Of a stretch of DNA of 64,000 nt, positions 1 through 8,297 are shown in pieces. Origin of the DNA: Actinomadura sp. NAK00032. Lineage in GTDB: Bacteria > Actinomycetota > Actinomycetes > Streptosporangiales > Streptosporangiaceae. The stretch spans positions 4,030,001-4,094,000 of the forward strand of contig NZ_CP054932.1 in NCBI RefSeq assembly GCF_013364275.1. The letters are read 5' to 3'. The notes below the pieces were generated by a model, which worked only from the letters and a program-made list of their open reading frames with translations, was not told the DNA's origin and ran no database searches. A program made the translations under genes and the position numbers. Position 1 is the stretch's first letter. Every line of letters starts with the position of its first letter.

Positions 1-86
1 CCGGCGGCGCGGGCGAGGCCTGGTACGTGGTGCCGGGCCGCCCGTCCGAGCCGTTCGCGTTCCGCGGCGTCCCAGGCCCCCGCTGA
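1..86 (+). CDS. C-terminal end of an unidentified protein (cut by window edge)
   Basis: A reading frame open from the window edge (first full codon at 3) ends at TGA 84-86. The last residues read GEAWYVVPGRPSEPFAF and so on. Nearly every third base is G or C, as in the neighbouring genes, which favours real coding sequence. Too little remains to name a family. It lies 29 bases before the quinone oxidoreductase gene on the same strand and may share a transcript with it. Confidence 0.45.
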   Translation, partial: GGAGEAWYVVPGRPSEPFAFRGVPGPR

Positions 87-115
87 GCCGACCGTCCGAC
101 ACCGACAGGAGAGAC

Positions 116-1072
116 ATGCGCGCGATCCAGATCACCGAGTTCGGCGGGCCCGAGGTCCTCACCGTCACCGAGCTGCCCGAGCCGGTGGCCGGCCCCGGGC
201 ACCTGCTCGTCGACGTCTCCCGGGCCGGCGTCAACTACGCCGACACCCACCAGGCCGAGAACAGCTACCTGTCGGCGTCCACGCTGCCGATGGTGCCCGG
301 CGGCGAGGTCGTCGGCACCACCCCGGACGGCCGCCGCGTCGTCGCGCTCGTCGGCACCGGCGGCTACGCCGAGAAGGCCGTCGCGCCCGAGGCGCTGGCC
401 TGGGAGGTCCCGGACGGCATCGACGACGTCACCGCCCTCGGCATGATCGTCCAGGGCGCCTCCGCGTGGGTGCTGCTGCGCCGCAGCGTCCACCTCGCGC
501 CGGGCGAGTCCGTCGTCGTGCACGCCGCCGCCGGCGGCGTCGGCACGCTCGCCGTCCAGCTCGCCAAGGCCTGGGGCGCCGGCCGGGTCATCGCCACCGC
601 CTCCTCGCAGGAGAAGCGGGCCCTCGCCCTCGACCTCGGCGCCGACGTCGCCATCGACGCGAACGAGCCCGACCTCAAGGCCGCGCTCATCGACGCCAAC
701 GGCGGCCGGCGCGTCGACACCGTCCTGGAGATGACGGGCGGCGAGGTCACCGACCAGAGCCTGCGCGCCCTCGCCCCGTTCGGCCGCCTCGCCTTCTACG
801 GCATGGCCTCGCGCAAGGAGCCCTCGCCCGTCCGCCCGGCCACGCTGATGTCGCACTCCACCACGATCTCCGGCATGTGGCTCGCGCACGTCTTCCAGCT
901 GCCCGGCGACGTGATGCGCGCCGCGCTGGAGGAACTGTTCGGCCTCGTCGCCGACGGCCGGCTCCGCGTGGTCGGCGGCGGCGAGTACGGCCTCTCCGAG
1001 GCCAGGCGCGCGCACGAGGACCTGCGGGCCCGCCGCACCACCGGCAAGCTCGTCCTGGACCCCTCCCGCTGA
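116..1072 (+). CDS. Zinc-independent MDR oxidoreductase (quinone oxidoreductase-like)
   Basis: A 318-residue medium-chain dehydrogenase/reductase. The N-terminal GroES-like half (about 1-120) is followed by a Rossmann half whose nucleotide-binding loop reads HAAAGGVGTLAVQLAKAWG at about 138-156. The structural-zinc cysteines of alcohol dehydrogenases are absent, so it belongs to the NADPH:quinone reductase branch, which uses NADPH to reduce quinones or enones in the cytoplasm. The start ATG is preceded by AGGAGA at 107-112. It is convergent with the response regulator, whose stop is 2 bases away. The physiological substrate cannot be told from sequence. Confidence 0.85.
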   Translation: MRAIQITEFGGPEVLTVTELPEPVAGPGHLLVDVSRAGVNYADTHQAENSYLSASTLPMVPGGEVVGTTPDGRRVVALVGTGGYAEKAVAPEALAWEVPDGIDDVTALGMIVQGASAWVLLRRSVHLAPGESVVVHAAAGGVGTLAVQLAKAWGAGRVIATASSQEKRALALDLGADVAIDANEPDLKAALIDANGGRRVDTVLEMTGGEVTDQSLRALAPFGRLAFYGMASRKEPSPVRPATLMSHSTTISGMWLAHVFQLPGDVMRAALEELFGLVADGRLRVVGGGEYGLSEARRAHEDLRARRTTGKLVLDPSR

Positions 1073-1073
1073 C

Positions 1074-1748
1074 CTACCCCACCAGGCCGTTCTCGTAGGC
1101 GTACACGACGGCCTGGGTGCGGTCGCGCAGCGCCAGCTTCGTCAGCACGTGCCCGACATGCGTCTTGATCGTCTGCTCGGCCAGCACCAGCTCGGCCGCG
1201 ATCTCGGCGTTGGACAGCCCGCGCGCCATGAGCCGCAGCACGTCCAGCTCGCGCGGCGTCAGCCCCGCCGTCGCCTGCGGGCTCGGCCGCTGGTGCCGGC
1301 GCCGCCGCGCGAAGTCGCCGATCAGCCGCCGGGTGATGGACGGGGCGAGCAGCGCGTCGCCCGCCGCCACCACCCGCACCCCGTTCACCAGGTCGGCGGC
1401 CGAGGCGTCCTTCAGCAGGAACCCGCTGGCGCCCGCGCCGAGCGCCTCGTAGACGTACTCGTCCAGGTCGAACGTGGTGAGCACGAGCACCTTCGGCCGC
1501 GCGTCCGCCGGGTCGGTCGCCGGATCCTGCGCGCCGACCAGCTCGGCGGTGGCGGCGAGGCCGTCCATCTCCGGCATCCGGATGTCCATCACGATGACGT
1601 CCGGGTCGAGCGCGCGGCCGAGCTCCACCGCCTCCCGGCCGTTGCCCGCCTGCCCGACCACCTCGATCCCCGGATCGGAGGACAGCAGCGCCGCGAGCCC
1701 GTCGCGGATCATCACCTGGTCGTCGGCGATCAGCACCCGAATCGTCAC
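1074..1748 (-). CDS. NarL/LuxR-family response regulator
   Basis: A 224-residue two-component regulator. The receiver domain (about 1-125) has the acidic pair Asp9-Asp10, the phospho-acceptor Asp55 in VIVMDIRMP, and the switch Thr in VLVLTTFD. A linker with a basic run (ARRRRHQR) leads to a LuxR-type helix-turn-helix (about 160-224: LTPRELDVLRLMARG, SNAEIAAEL). Phosphorylation by the kinase encoded 23 bases upstream should drive dimerisation and DNA binding. Kinase and regulator form one minus-strand operon. No target gene can be assigned; the flanking oxidoreductase and methyltransferase are only candidates by proximity. Confidence 0.9.
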   Translation of the reverse strand: MTIRVLIADDQVMIRDGLAALLSSDPGIEVVGQAGNGREAVELGRALDPDVIVMDIRMPEMDGLAATAELVGAQDPATDPADARPKVLVLTTFDLDEYVYEALGAGASGFLLKDASAADLVNGVRVVAAGDALLAPSITRRLIGDFARRRRHQRPSPQATAGLTPRELDVLRLMARGLSNAEIAAELVLAEQTIKTHVGHVLTKLALRDRTQAVVYAYENGLVG

Positions 1749-1771
1749 GCCGCAAGCCTACGGCTGACGGA

Positions 1772-3022
1772 TCAGTCCGCGTCGCCGTACGGCAACTCGG
1801 CGGCGACGGACCAGCCGTCGGTGCGGGGGCCGGCGTCGAGGCGGCCGCCCAGCATCGTGACCCGCTCGCGCATCCCGACCAGACCGTGGCCGCCGCCCTG
1901 CGACTCCTCCGGCGCGCTGCGGGGGCCGTCGTCGGTGACCGTCACCGACAGCGCCTCGGTCCCGTACTTCACCTCGACGTGCACCTGGGAGCCCGGCGCG
2001 TACCGGGACGCGTTGCTCAGCGACTCCTGCACGATCCGGTACGCCGACAGGTCGACCCCCGCGTTCAGCGGGCGGGGCATCCCGACCACGACGGTCGCGA
2101 CCGACAGCCCGGAGCGGCGGGCGGCGGCGACGAGGTCGTCCAGCCGCTCCAGGCCGGGCTGCGGTGCGCGCTCGGCGCCCTCGTCGTCGGCGCGCAGCAG
2201 GCCCACGACGCGGCGCGTCTCGGTGAGCGCCTCGCGCGCCGCGTCCCGCACCACGCCGAACGTCTGCCGCGCGGCGTCCGGCAGGTCGGGGATCTTGTAG
2301 GGGGCGGCCTCCGCCTGCATCGCGATCACCGACATGTGGTGCGCGACGACGTCGTGCAGCTCGCGGGCGATGCGGGCGCGCTCCTCCAGCACCGCCTGTC
2401 GGGCCAGGTCCTGCCGGTGCTGCTCCTCGCGGCGGCGCAGCTCCTCCACCGCGGAGTGCCGCCCGCCGACCGCGTCCCCGAACGTCAGCGCCAGCACCGC
2501 GATCCCCGCGAGGATCATGCCGAACCAGCCGGGCATGCCGAACAGCACGGCGGGCACCAGCACGCCGGCGACCGTCACCGCGCCGACGCCGACCGTGGTC
2601 TGCCGGTCCGAGCCGACGCCGGTGAAGAACAGGATGACGACGAGCGCGAGGATCGCGGTGACCGGCCACGGCATGAAGCCCGTGCCGTGCCGGACGAACA
2701 CCGTGAGCAGCATCCCGCCCGCCGCGACCCGCCAGGCGGCGAGCGGCCACCGGACCGCGAAGAACAGCGGCGCCGCCTGCAGCACGCCGAGCGGCCACGC
2801 CAGCCCGGGATCGACATGGTCCGCCGTGATCGAGATCGCGATGGAGCCCGCGGTGAAGCCGATCGTCAGCGCGGCGAGCAGGACGAGGATCGGCACCCGC
2901 AGCGACAGGGGCGCGGGCAGCAGGGTGACGGGCGGGCCGTCCCCGCCGGGCAGCAGGGCGGCGCGGACCCCGGCGGCCAGCCGGGTGCGGCCGGCGTGGG
3001 CGGCGCGGTCTGGATCGTTCAT
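1772..3022 (-). CDS. NarL-type sensor histidine kinase (HisKA_3)
   Basis: A 416-residue membrane kinase. Hydrophobic segments between about 45 and 190 give several membrane spans with little extracytoplasmic sequence, so it probably senses a membrane or intramembrane signal. A short coiled coil precedes the dimerisation/phosphotransfer helix with RIARELHDVVAHHM, placing the phospho-histidine at about residue 223. The HATPase domain follows, with an N-box-like SNASRYAPGS and the G-box GHGLVGMRER. It phosphorylates the response regulator encoded directly downstream. It is divergent from the methyltransferase gene across 145 bp. Confidence 0.9.
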   Translation of the reverse strand: MNDPDRAAHAGRTRLAAGVRAALLPGGDGPPVTLLPAPLSLRVPILVLLAALTIGFTAGSIAISITADHVDPGLAWPLGVLQAAPLFFAVRWPLAAWRVAAGGMLLTVFVRHGTGFMPWPVTAILALVVILFFTGVGSDRQTTVGVGAVTVAGVLVPAVLFGMPGWFGMILAGIAVLALTFGDAVGGRHSAVEELRRREEQHRQDLARQAVLEERARIARELHDVVAHHMSVIAMQAEAAPYKIPDLPDAARQTFGVVRDAAREALTETRRVVGLLRADDEGAERAPQPGLERLDDLVAAARRSGLSVATVVVGMPRPLNAGVDLSAYRIVQESLSNASRYAPGSQVHVEVKYGTEALSVTVTDDGPRSAPEESQGGGHGLVGMRERVTMLGGRLDAGPRTDGWSVAAELPYGDAD

Positions 3023-3167
3023 TTGCCCGAAGCCTAGAACCCGCGCCGCCGGAACCGCCTGACCCCCGGGAGGGAGATCCGACCCGCCCCTGCGGTATCA
3101 GCCCGAACCGCGCCGCCGGCCGCGCGCGATCTTGCGGTGACCGGGCGCGGCGGCGGAGACTGCGGGC

Positions 3168-3800
3168 ATGACCGATCTGAGCCACCCGATCTTCGCCCGG
3201 CTCTACCCGCGGCTGGACGCGGGCTGCGCCAAGGCGGGCGGCGCCGCGCACCGCGCCGAGCTGCTCGCCGGGGCGTCCGGCCGCGTGCTGGAGGTCGGCG
3301 CCGGATACGGGGCCAACTTCGCGCACTACCCGCCCGAGGTGACCGAGGTGGTGGCGGTCGAACCGGAGCCGCGGCTGCGCGCCCGTGCCGCCGCGGCCGC
3401 CGCGCGGGCGCCCGTGCCCGTCACGGTGCGGCCCGGCCTCGCCGAGGACCTCGACTTCGACGACGCCTCCTTCGACGTCGCGGTGGCCTCGCTCGTGCTG
3501 TGCTCGGTCCGCGACCCCGTCCGGGCGCTGGCCGAGCTGAGGCGCGTCCTCAGGCCGGGCGGCGAGCTGCGCTACTACGAGCACGTCCGGGGGACGACGC
3601 CGGGCAAGACGCGGCTCCAGCGGTACGCCGACGTCCTGTGGCCGTTCTTCGCCGCCGGCTGCCACGTGTCCCGCCCGACGGGGGAGTGGATCGCCGGATC
3701 GGGCTTCACCGTGCGGACCGAGCGGCGCTTCGAGTTCCCCGAGGCAGGCCGGGGGAACCCCGCCTCACCGCACCTGCTGGGCGTCGCCGTGCGCGACTGA
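3168..3800 (+). CDS. Class I SAM-dependent methyltransferase
   Basis: A 210-residue methyltransferase of the Methyltransf_11 type. Motif I VLEVGAGYGANFAHY (about 44-58) binds S-adenosylmethionine, an acidic residue follows in VVAVEPEPR, and the post-I region reads FDVAVASLVLCSV. The C-terminal KTRLQRYADVLWPFFAAGC segment resembles the phospholipid/METTL7-like group, but the acceptor cannot be deduced. GGAGA at 3155-3159 precedes the ATG. It is divergent from the kinase gene and 52 bp from the MFS gene. Confidence 0.8.
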   Translation: MTDLSHPIFARLYPRLDAGCAKAGGAAHRAELLAGASGRVLEVGAGYGANFAHYPPEVTEVVAVEPEPRLRARAAAAAARAPVPVTVRPGLAEDLDFDDASFDVAVASLVLCSVRDPVRALAELRRVLRPGGELRYYEHVRGTTPGKTRLQRYADVLWPFFAAGCHVSRPTGEWIAGSGFTVRTERRFEFPEAGRGNPASPHLLGVAVRD

Positions 3801-3852
3801 GGAACGGTCAGATCCCCGCATAAGGCCGATCTCCCGGGGAAGATCAGGGCGC

Positions 3853-5316
3853 ATGACGACCTCCGGCAGCGCACCCCGGCCAGCGGACGACCCGGAGCGG
3901 GACGGCCCCTCGCACGCCACGGCCACCGCCGTGCTGCTCGCCGGCGCCGCCGCCCTCGGCGGGTTCCTGTTCGGCTACGACTCCTCGGTGATCAACGGGA
4001 CCGTCGACGCCCTCAAGGACCGGTTCGAGCTGAGCGGCTTCGCCGTCGGGTTCGTCGTGTCCGCCGCGCTGCTCGGCTGCGCCGTCGGCGCCTGGTTCGC
4101 CGGGCCGATCGGCGACCGGATCGGCCGCGTCCGGGTGATGCTCCTCGCCTCCGTGCTGTTCGTGATCAGCTCGATCGGCTCGGCGCTGGCCTTCGACGCG
4201 ATCGACCTGACCGCCTGGCGGCTGGTCGGCGGCCTGGCCATCGGCGCGGCGTCGGTGATCGCGCCCGCCTACATCGCCGAGATCGCGCCCGCCGAGCTGC
4301 GCGGCCGGCTCGGCTCGCTGCAGCAGATGGCGATCGTCCTCGGCATCTTCGCGGCCCTCGTCGTCGACTACGTCATCGCGCGGGTGTCGGACGGCGGCGC
4401 CACGGGAACGTTCCCCTGGGGCGGCGACGCGTGGCGCTGGATGTTCGCCAGCGCGGTCGTGCCCGCCGTCATGTACGGCGTGATCGCCACGACCATCCCC
4501 GAGTCGCCCCGCTACCTGGTCAAGAAGCACCAGACCGCCCGCGCCCGCGAGGTGCTCCGGCGGGTGATGGGGCACGGCGACGTGGACCTGAAGATCAGGG
4601 AGATCGTCCGGTCGATCGCCGAGGACCGGCCCGTCCACCTGCGGGACCTGCGCGGCCACCGGCTCGGGCTGCTGCCGATCGTGTGGGTCGGCATCCTGCT
4701 GTCGGTCTTCCAGCAGTTCGTCGGCATCAACGTGATCTTCTACTACTCGTCGTCGCTGTGGCAGGCGGTCGGGTTCTCCGAGGACGACGCGATGCTCACC
4801 TCGGTGATCAACTCGCTGGTGAACGTCGCGTTCACGCTGGTCGCGATCGCGCTGGTGGACCGGATCGGGCGGCGGCCGCTGCTGCTCGGCGGCGCGGCCG
4901 GAATGGCGCTGTCCCTCGGCACCCTCACCGTCTGCTTCGCCACCGCGCCGGTGGTGGACGGGGAGCCGAACCTCGGCGACGTGGCCGGGCCCGTCGCGCT
5001 CGTCGCCGCCAACGTCTTCGTCGCCTCGTTCGCCGCGACCTGGGGGCCGGTCGTCTGGGTGATGCTCGGCGAGATGTTCAACAACTTCATCCGCGCGTCC
5101 GCGCTCGCCGTCGCCGCCGCCGCGCAGTGGATCGCCAACTGGGTGATCACCACCACGTTCCCCGGCATCTCCGGCTTCTCGCTCGGCCTCGCCTACGGCA
5201 TCTACACGCTGTTCTCCGTCCTCGCGATCCTGTTCGTGCTCCGCGCCGTCCCCGAGACGAAGGGACGCGAACTGGAGGACATGGACGAGCTCGCCGGCCC
5301 GAGAGCGCGCGCATGA
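3853..5316 (+). CDS. Sugar-porter family MFS transporter
   Basis: A 487-residue, 12-span major facilitator of the sugar porter family. It carries the family signatures: GFLFGYDSSVINGT in span 1, GDRIGRVRVM in loop 2-3, PESPRYLVKKH after span 6, QQFVGINVIFYYSS in span 7, DRIGRRPLLL in loop 8-9 and VPETKGREL after span 12. These residues form the sugar site and gating network of GLUT/XylE-like proteins, which usually import hexoses or pentoses with protons. Substrate unknown. Its last codons overlap the region that supplies the promoter for the thrS leader. Confidence 0.9.
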   Translation: MTTSGSAPRPADDPERDGPSHATATAVLLAGAAALGGFLFGYDSSVINGTVDALKDRFELSGFAVGFVVSAALLGCAVGAWFAGPIGDRIGRVRVMLLASVLFVISSIGSALAFDAIDLTAWRLVGGLAIGAASVIAPAYIAEIAPAELRGRLGSLQQMAIVLGIFAALVVDYVIARVSDGGATGTFPWGGDAWRWMFASAVVPAVMYGVIATTIPESPRYLVKKHQTARAREVLRRVMGHGDVDLKIREIVRSIAEDRPVHLRDLRGHRLGLLPIVWVGILLSVFQQFVGINVIFYYSSSLWQAVGFSEDDAMLTSVINSLVNVAFTLVAIALVDRIGRRPLLLGGAAGMALSLGTLTVCFATAPVVDGEPNLGDVAGPVALVAANVFVASFAATWGPVVWVMLGEMFNNFIRASALAVAAAAQWIANWVITTTFPGISGFSLGLAYGIYTLFSVLAILFVLRAVPETKGRELEDMDELAGPRARA

Positions 5317-5330
5317 CCGCGCCCCTCGGT

Positions 5331-5336
5331 TACAGT
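5331..5336 (+). promoter_or_regulatory. -10 element (TACAGT) of a leaderless thrS leader transcript
   Basis: TACAGT fits the actinobacterial TANNNT -10 pattern. A transcript starting about 7 bases downstream would begin at or next to the A of the leader ATG at 5343, making the leader peptide mRNA leaderless. No good -35 hexamer is seen at 16-18 bp, where the sequence is the GC-rich end of the MFS gene. Confidence 0.4.
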
Positions 5337-5342
5337 GGTGGC

Positions 5343-5405
5343 ATGCCGCACGCTCGCATCGAGACGACGACGCCGGGTCACTCCCGGCACCGCGGCACGC
5401 ACTGA
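5343..5405 (+). CDS. Thr-containing leader peptide of thrS (20 residues)
   Basis: ATG to TGA encodes MPHARIETTTPGHSRHRGTH. Three consecutive ACG threonine codons lie at 5364-5372 and a fourth Thr codon is near the end. The frame lies entirely between the MFS stop (5316) and a 16-bp terminator (5414-5452) in front of the threonyl-tRNA synthetase gene. This is the arrangement of a ribosome-mediated attenuator that senses charged tRNA-Thr. A hairpin GCCGGG/CCCGGC (5372-5388) begins exactly where a ribosome stalled on the Thr codons would sit. Its 3' part, CTCCCGG 5381-5387, can pair with CCGGGAG 5425-5431 of the terminator. Expression is predicted, not shown. Confidence 0.6.
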   Translation: MPHARIETTTPGHSRHRGTH

Positions 5406-5413
5406 CCTTGCAC

Positions 5414-5455
5414 GCGGAAGGGCCCCGGGAGCGATCCCCGGGGCCCTTCCGCTTT
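5414..5455 (+). terminator. Attenuator terminator upstream of thrS
   Basis: A perfect 16-bp stem: GCGGAAGGGCCCCGGG (5414-5429) pairs with CCCGGGGCCCTTCCGC (5437-5452), with a 7-base loop, then TTT. It separates the leader peptide from thrS. The end of its 5' arm plus the loop (5425-5431) can instead pair with 5381-5387, which would be the antiterminator when the ribosome stalls at the Thr codons. It could also simply terminate the MFS transcript. Confidence 0.7.
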
Positions 5456-5581
5456 CCCGGGGACCGCCGCGGGCCCTCCACCACGAGAGGAGACCCGATG
5501 GAACCGGATGCGTCCGGCGCGGACGCCGAGTCGATAGCATCGGAACCCGCTGATCCCAGACCACCATCGCGAGGAGTACCC

Positions 5582-7567
5582 GTGTCCACCGTGCCCGAAC
5601 TGCGCATCAGACTCGACGGCGGCGAGCGGGCGGTACCGGCGGGCACCACCGCGGGCGAGGCCCTGGACGCCGACGGCCGCACCGTGATCGCCGCCCGGGT
5701 CAACGGCGAGCTGCGCGACCTCGCCGCCGGGCTGGCCGACGGCGACGCCGTGGAGCCCGTCGCGATCGGCTCCGACGACGGCCGCGCGATCATGCGGCAC
5801 TCCGCCGCGCACGTGATGGCGCAGGCCGTCCAGGAGCTGTTCCCCGAGGCCAGGCTGGGCATCGGCCCGCCGGTCGAGAACGGCTTCTACTACGACTTCG
5901 ACGTCGCCGAGCCGTTCACCCCCGACGACCTCAAGCGCATCGAGAAGCGGATGCGCGAGATCGTCAAGCAGGGCCAGCGGTTCTCCCGCCGCCCCGTCTC
6001 CGACGACGACGCGCGCGCCGAGCTGGCCGCCGAGCCCTACAAGCTGGAGCTGATCGGCCTGAAGGGCTCCGGCCCGGTCGGGGACGCCGCCGACGGCGCC
6101 GACGTCGAGGTGGGCGGCGGCGAGCTGACCATCTACGACAACCTCGACGCCAAGTCCGGCGAACTGCGCTGGAAGGACCTGTGCCGCGGCCCGCACCTGC
6201 CGTCCACCCGGGTCATCCCCGCGTTCAAGCTGATGCGCTCCGGCGGCGCCTACTGGCGCGGCAGCGAGAAGAACCCGCAGCTCCAGCGCATCTACGGCAC
6301 CGCGTGGGAGTCCCGCGACAAGCAGGACGAGTACCTGCGGTTCCTCGAAGAGGCCGAGAAGCGCGACCACCGCCGGCTCGGCGCCGAGCTCGACCTGTTC
6401 TCCTTCCCGCCGGAGCTCGGCAGCGGCCTGCCGGTCTTCCACCCCAAGGGCGGCATCATCCGCAAGGAGATGGAGGACTACATGCGCCGCCGGCAGCAGG
6501 AGGCCGGCTACGAGTTCGTCAACACCCCGCACATCACCAAGTCGTCGCTGTTCGAGACCTCCGGCCACCTGCCGTACTACGGCGAGGACATGTTCCCGCC
6601 CTTCGAGGTCGACGACGTCGAGTACCGCGTCAAGCCGATGAACTGCCCGATGCACAACCTGATCTTCCGGGCCCGCGGCCGGTCCTACCGCGAGCTGCCG
6701 CTGCGGCTCTGCGAGTTCGGCTCGGTGTACCGGTACGAGAAGTCGGGCGTGGTGCACGGGCTCACCCGCGTGCGCGGCATGACCCAGGACGACTCGCACA
6801 TCTACACCACCAAGGAGCAGATGGGCGACGAGATCAAGTCGCTGCTGACCTTCGTGCTCAGCGTGCTGCGCGACTTCGGCCTCTCCGAGTTCTACCTGGA
6901 GCTGTCCACCCGCGACGACTCCGACAAGTTCATCGGCGAGGCGGCCGACTGGTCGGAGGCCACCGAGGCGCTGCGCCAGGCGGCGCAGGAGTCCGGGCTG
7001 GAGCTCGTGGACGACCCGGGCGGCGCCGCGTTCTACGGGCCGAAGATCTCCGTGCAGGCCAAGGACGCCATCGGCCGGACCTGGCAGCTGTCCACCATCC
7101 AGCTCGACTTCAACCAGCCGAAGCGGTTCGGCCTGGAGTACCAGGCGGCGGACGGCACCCGGCAGACCCCGGCGATGATCCACCGGGCGCTGTTCGGGTC
7201 GGTGGAGCGGTTCCTCGGCGTGCTCGTCGAGCACTACGCGGGCGCGATGCCGCCGTGGCTGTCGCCGGTGCAGGCCGTCGGCATCCCGATCGGCGACGCG
7301 CACGTCCCGCACCTGGAGCGGGTCGCGGCACGGCTGCGCGAGCGGGGTGTCCGCGTCGAGGTCGACACCTCCTCCGACCGGATGCAGAAGAAGATCCGCA
7401 ACGCCCAGAAGCAGAAGATCCCGTACATGCTGCTCGCGGGCGACGACGACGTGGCCAAGGACGCGGTGTCGTTCCGGTACCGCAGCGGCGAGCAGAAGAA
7501 CGGCGTCCCGATCGACGAGGCGGTCGACGAGATCGCCAAGGCCGTCGAGGCCCGCGTCCAGATCTGA
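5582..7567 (+). CDS. thrS: Threonyl-tRNA synthetase
   Basis: Class II synthetase that charges tRNA-Thr in the cytoplasm. From GTG 5582, preceded by GAGGAG at 5571-5576, it has 661 residues, the usual bacterial length. Domains in order: TGS (about 1-65), editing domain with HSAAHVMAQA (HxxxH) and the CRGPH zinc motif, then the catalytic core with motif 2 (YRELPLRLCEFGSVYRYEKS), zinc-site residues in VKPMNCPMHN, motif 3 (MIHRALFGSVERFLGVLVEH) and a C-terminal anticodon-binding domain. An in-frame ATG at 5498, with its own GAGAGGAG, would add 28 residues that lack family similarity; I prefer the GTG. A leader peptide and terminator upstream suggest attenuation by threonine supply. Confidence 0.95.
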   Translation: MSTVPELRIRLDGGERAVPAGTTAGEALDADGRTVIAARVNGELRDLAAGLADGDAVEPVAIGSDDGRAIMRHSAAHVMAQAVQELFPEARLGIGPPVENGFYYDFDVAEPFTPDDLKRIEKRMREIVKQGQRFSRRPVSDDDARAELAAEPYKLELIGLKGSGPVGDAADGADVEVGGGELTIYDNLDAKSGELRWKDLCRGPHLPSTRVIPAFKLMRSGGAYWRGSEKNPQLQRIYGTAWESRDKQDEYLRFLEEAEKRDHRRLGAELDLFSFPPELGSGLPVFHPKGGIIRKEMEDYMRRRQQEAGYEFVNTPHITKSSLFETSGHLPYYGEDMFPPFEVDDVEYRVKPMNCPMHNLIFRARGRSYRELPLRLCEFGSVYRYEKSGVVHGLTRVRGMTQDDSHIYTTKEQMGDEIKSLLTFVLSVLRDFGLSEFYLELSTRDDSDKFIGEAADWSEATEALRQAAQESGLELVDDPGGAAFYGPKISVQAKDAIGRTWQLSTIQLDFNQPKRFGLEYQAADGTRQTPAMIHRALFGSVERFLGVLVEHYAGAMPPWLSPVQAVGIPIGDAHVPHLERVAARLRERGVRVEVDTSSDRMQKKIRNAQKQKIPYMLLAGDDDVAKDAVSFRYRSGEQKNGVPIDEAVDEIAKAVEARVQI

Positions 7568-7585
7568 GCGCGGGCCGTCACCCGC

Positions 7586-7611
7586 ACCGGGGCCGCGATC
7601 GCGGCCCCGGT
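7586..7611 (+). terminator. Terminator-like palindrome after thrS
   Basis: ACCGGGGCCGCGA is followed directly by its exact reverse complement, a 26-bp perfect palindrome starting 19 bases after the thrS stop. There is no T-run, as is common for actinobacterial terminators. Confidence 0.55.
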
Positions 7612-7688
7612 CCGGCGACGGCGGGGATGCGGGCCGCCCGGAGTTGGTAGCCTCTTCGATCACATGCCACGACGGGGAGACGGCGGAG

Positions 7689-8297
7689 ATGAAGTCCAGG
7701 AGACCGGCGCGGCGTGGCCGGCGCAACCGGCTCTGGGGCCGGATCGCGGGCTACGGCGGAACGCTGGCGCTCGTCGCCGCCGCCGTCGTCGTGCTGCTCC
7801 AGCCGCTGATGGACGACGGCGAGCAGGGCACCGCCGGCGCGCAGGGCCCGGCGAGCCCGTCCGCGTCGCCGGTCCCGGGGCAGGCCGGTGTCCCCGGCGC
7901 CCCCGGCACGTCGGCGATGCCGACCAACCCCGTGCCGCAGCAGAACGGCAGCGGCCGGCCGTATCCGAGCGCCGGGGCCGGCGGGCAGGGCGGCGGCCCC
8001 ACGATCCCCGAGCAGAACACCGGCGACTCCCTCGACTGGTGCCCCGACGGGACGGGCCTCTACCGCGTGACGTCCGCCGGGGTGAACGTGCTCGTCACCG
8101 TCTCCGCCAGCGGGCTGATCCGGGCCGAGGTCGTCCTGAAGGGGCGGGCGCCGAAGTCGCAGCAGGCGACCGCGAGCGCGGGCCGGCCGCACACCTTCTA
8201 CTTCGCCGGCGTCTCGGGGCGCCTCATCGAGCGCGTGAAGGTCACGACGGTGTCGGTCGGCGGCGGCATGCAGAGCTGCTACGCGCGCGGCGTCTGA
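7689..8297 (+). CDS. Single-pass membrane protein with Pro/Gly/Ser linker, function unknown
   Basis: 202 residues from ATG 7689. A basic N-terminus (KSRRPARRGRRNRLWGR) is followed by one membrane span at about 20-42. A low-complexity Pro/Gly/Ser/Gln linker runs to about 115, and a small extracytoplasmic domain of about 85 residues has two cysteines (DWCPDG and MQSCYARG near the C-terminus) that could form a disulfide. The layout suggests a tethered exported domain. I do not recognise the family. Its 3' end overlaps the convergent Asp23 gene by 19 bp. Confidence 0.7.
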   Translation: MKSRRPARRGRRNRLWGRIAGYGGTLALVAAAVVVLLQPLMDDGEQGTAGAQGPASPSASPVPGQAGVPGAPGTSAMPTNPVPQQNGSGRPYPSAGAGGQGGGPTIPEQNTGDSLDWCPDGTGLYRVTSAGVNVLVTVSASGLIRAEVVLKGRAPKSQQATASAGRPHTFYFAGVSGRLIERVKVTTVSVGGGMQSCYARGV

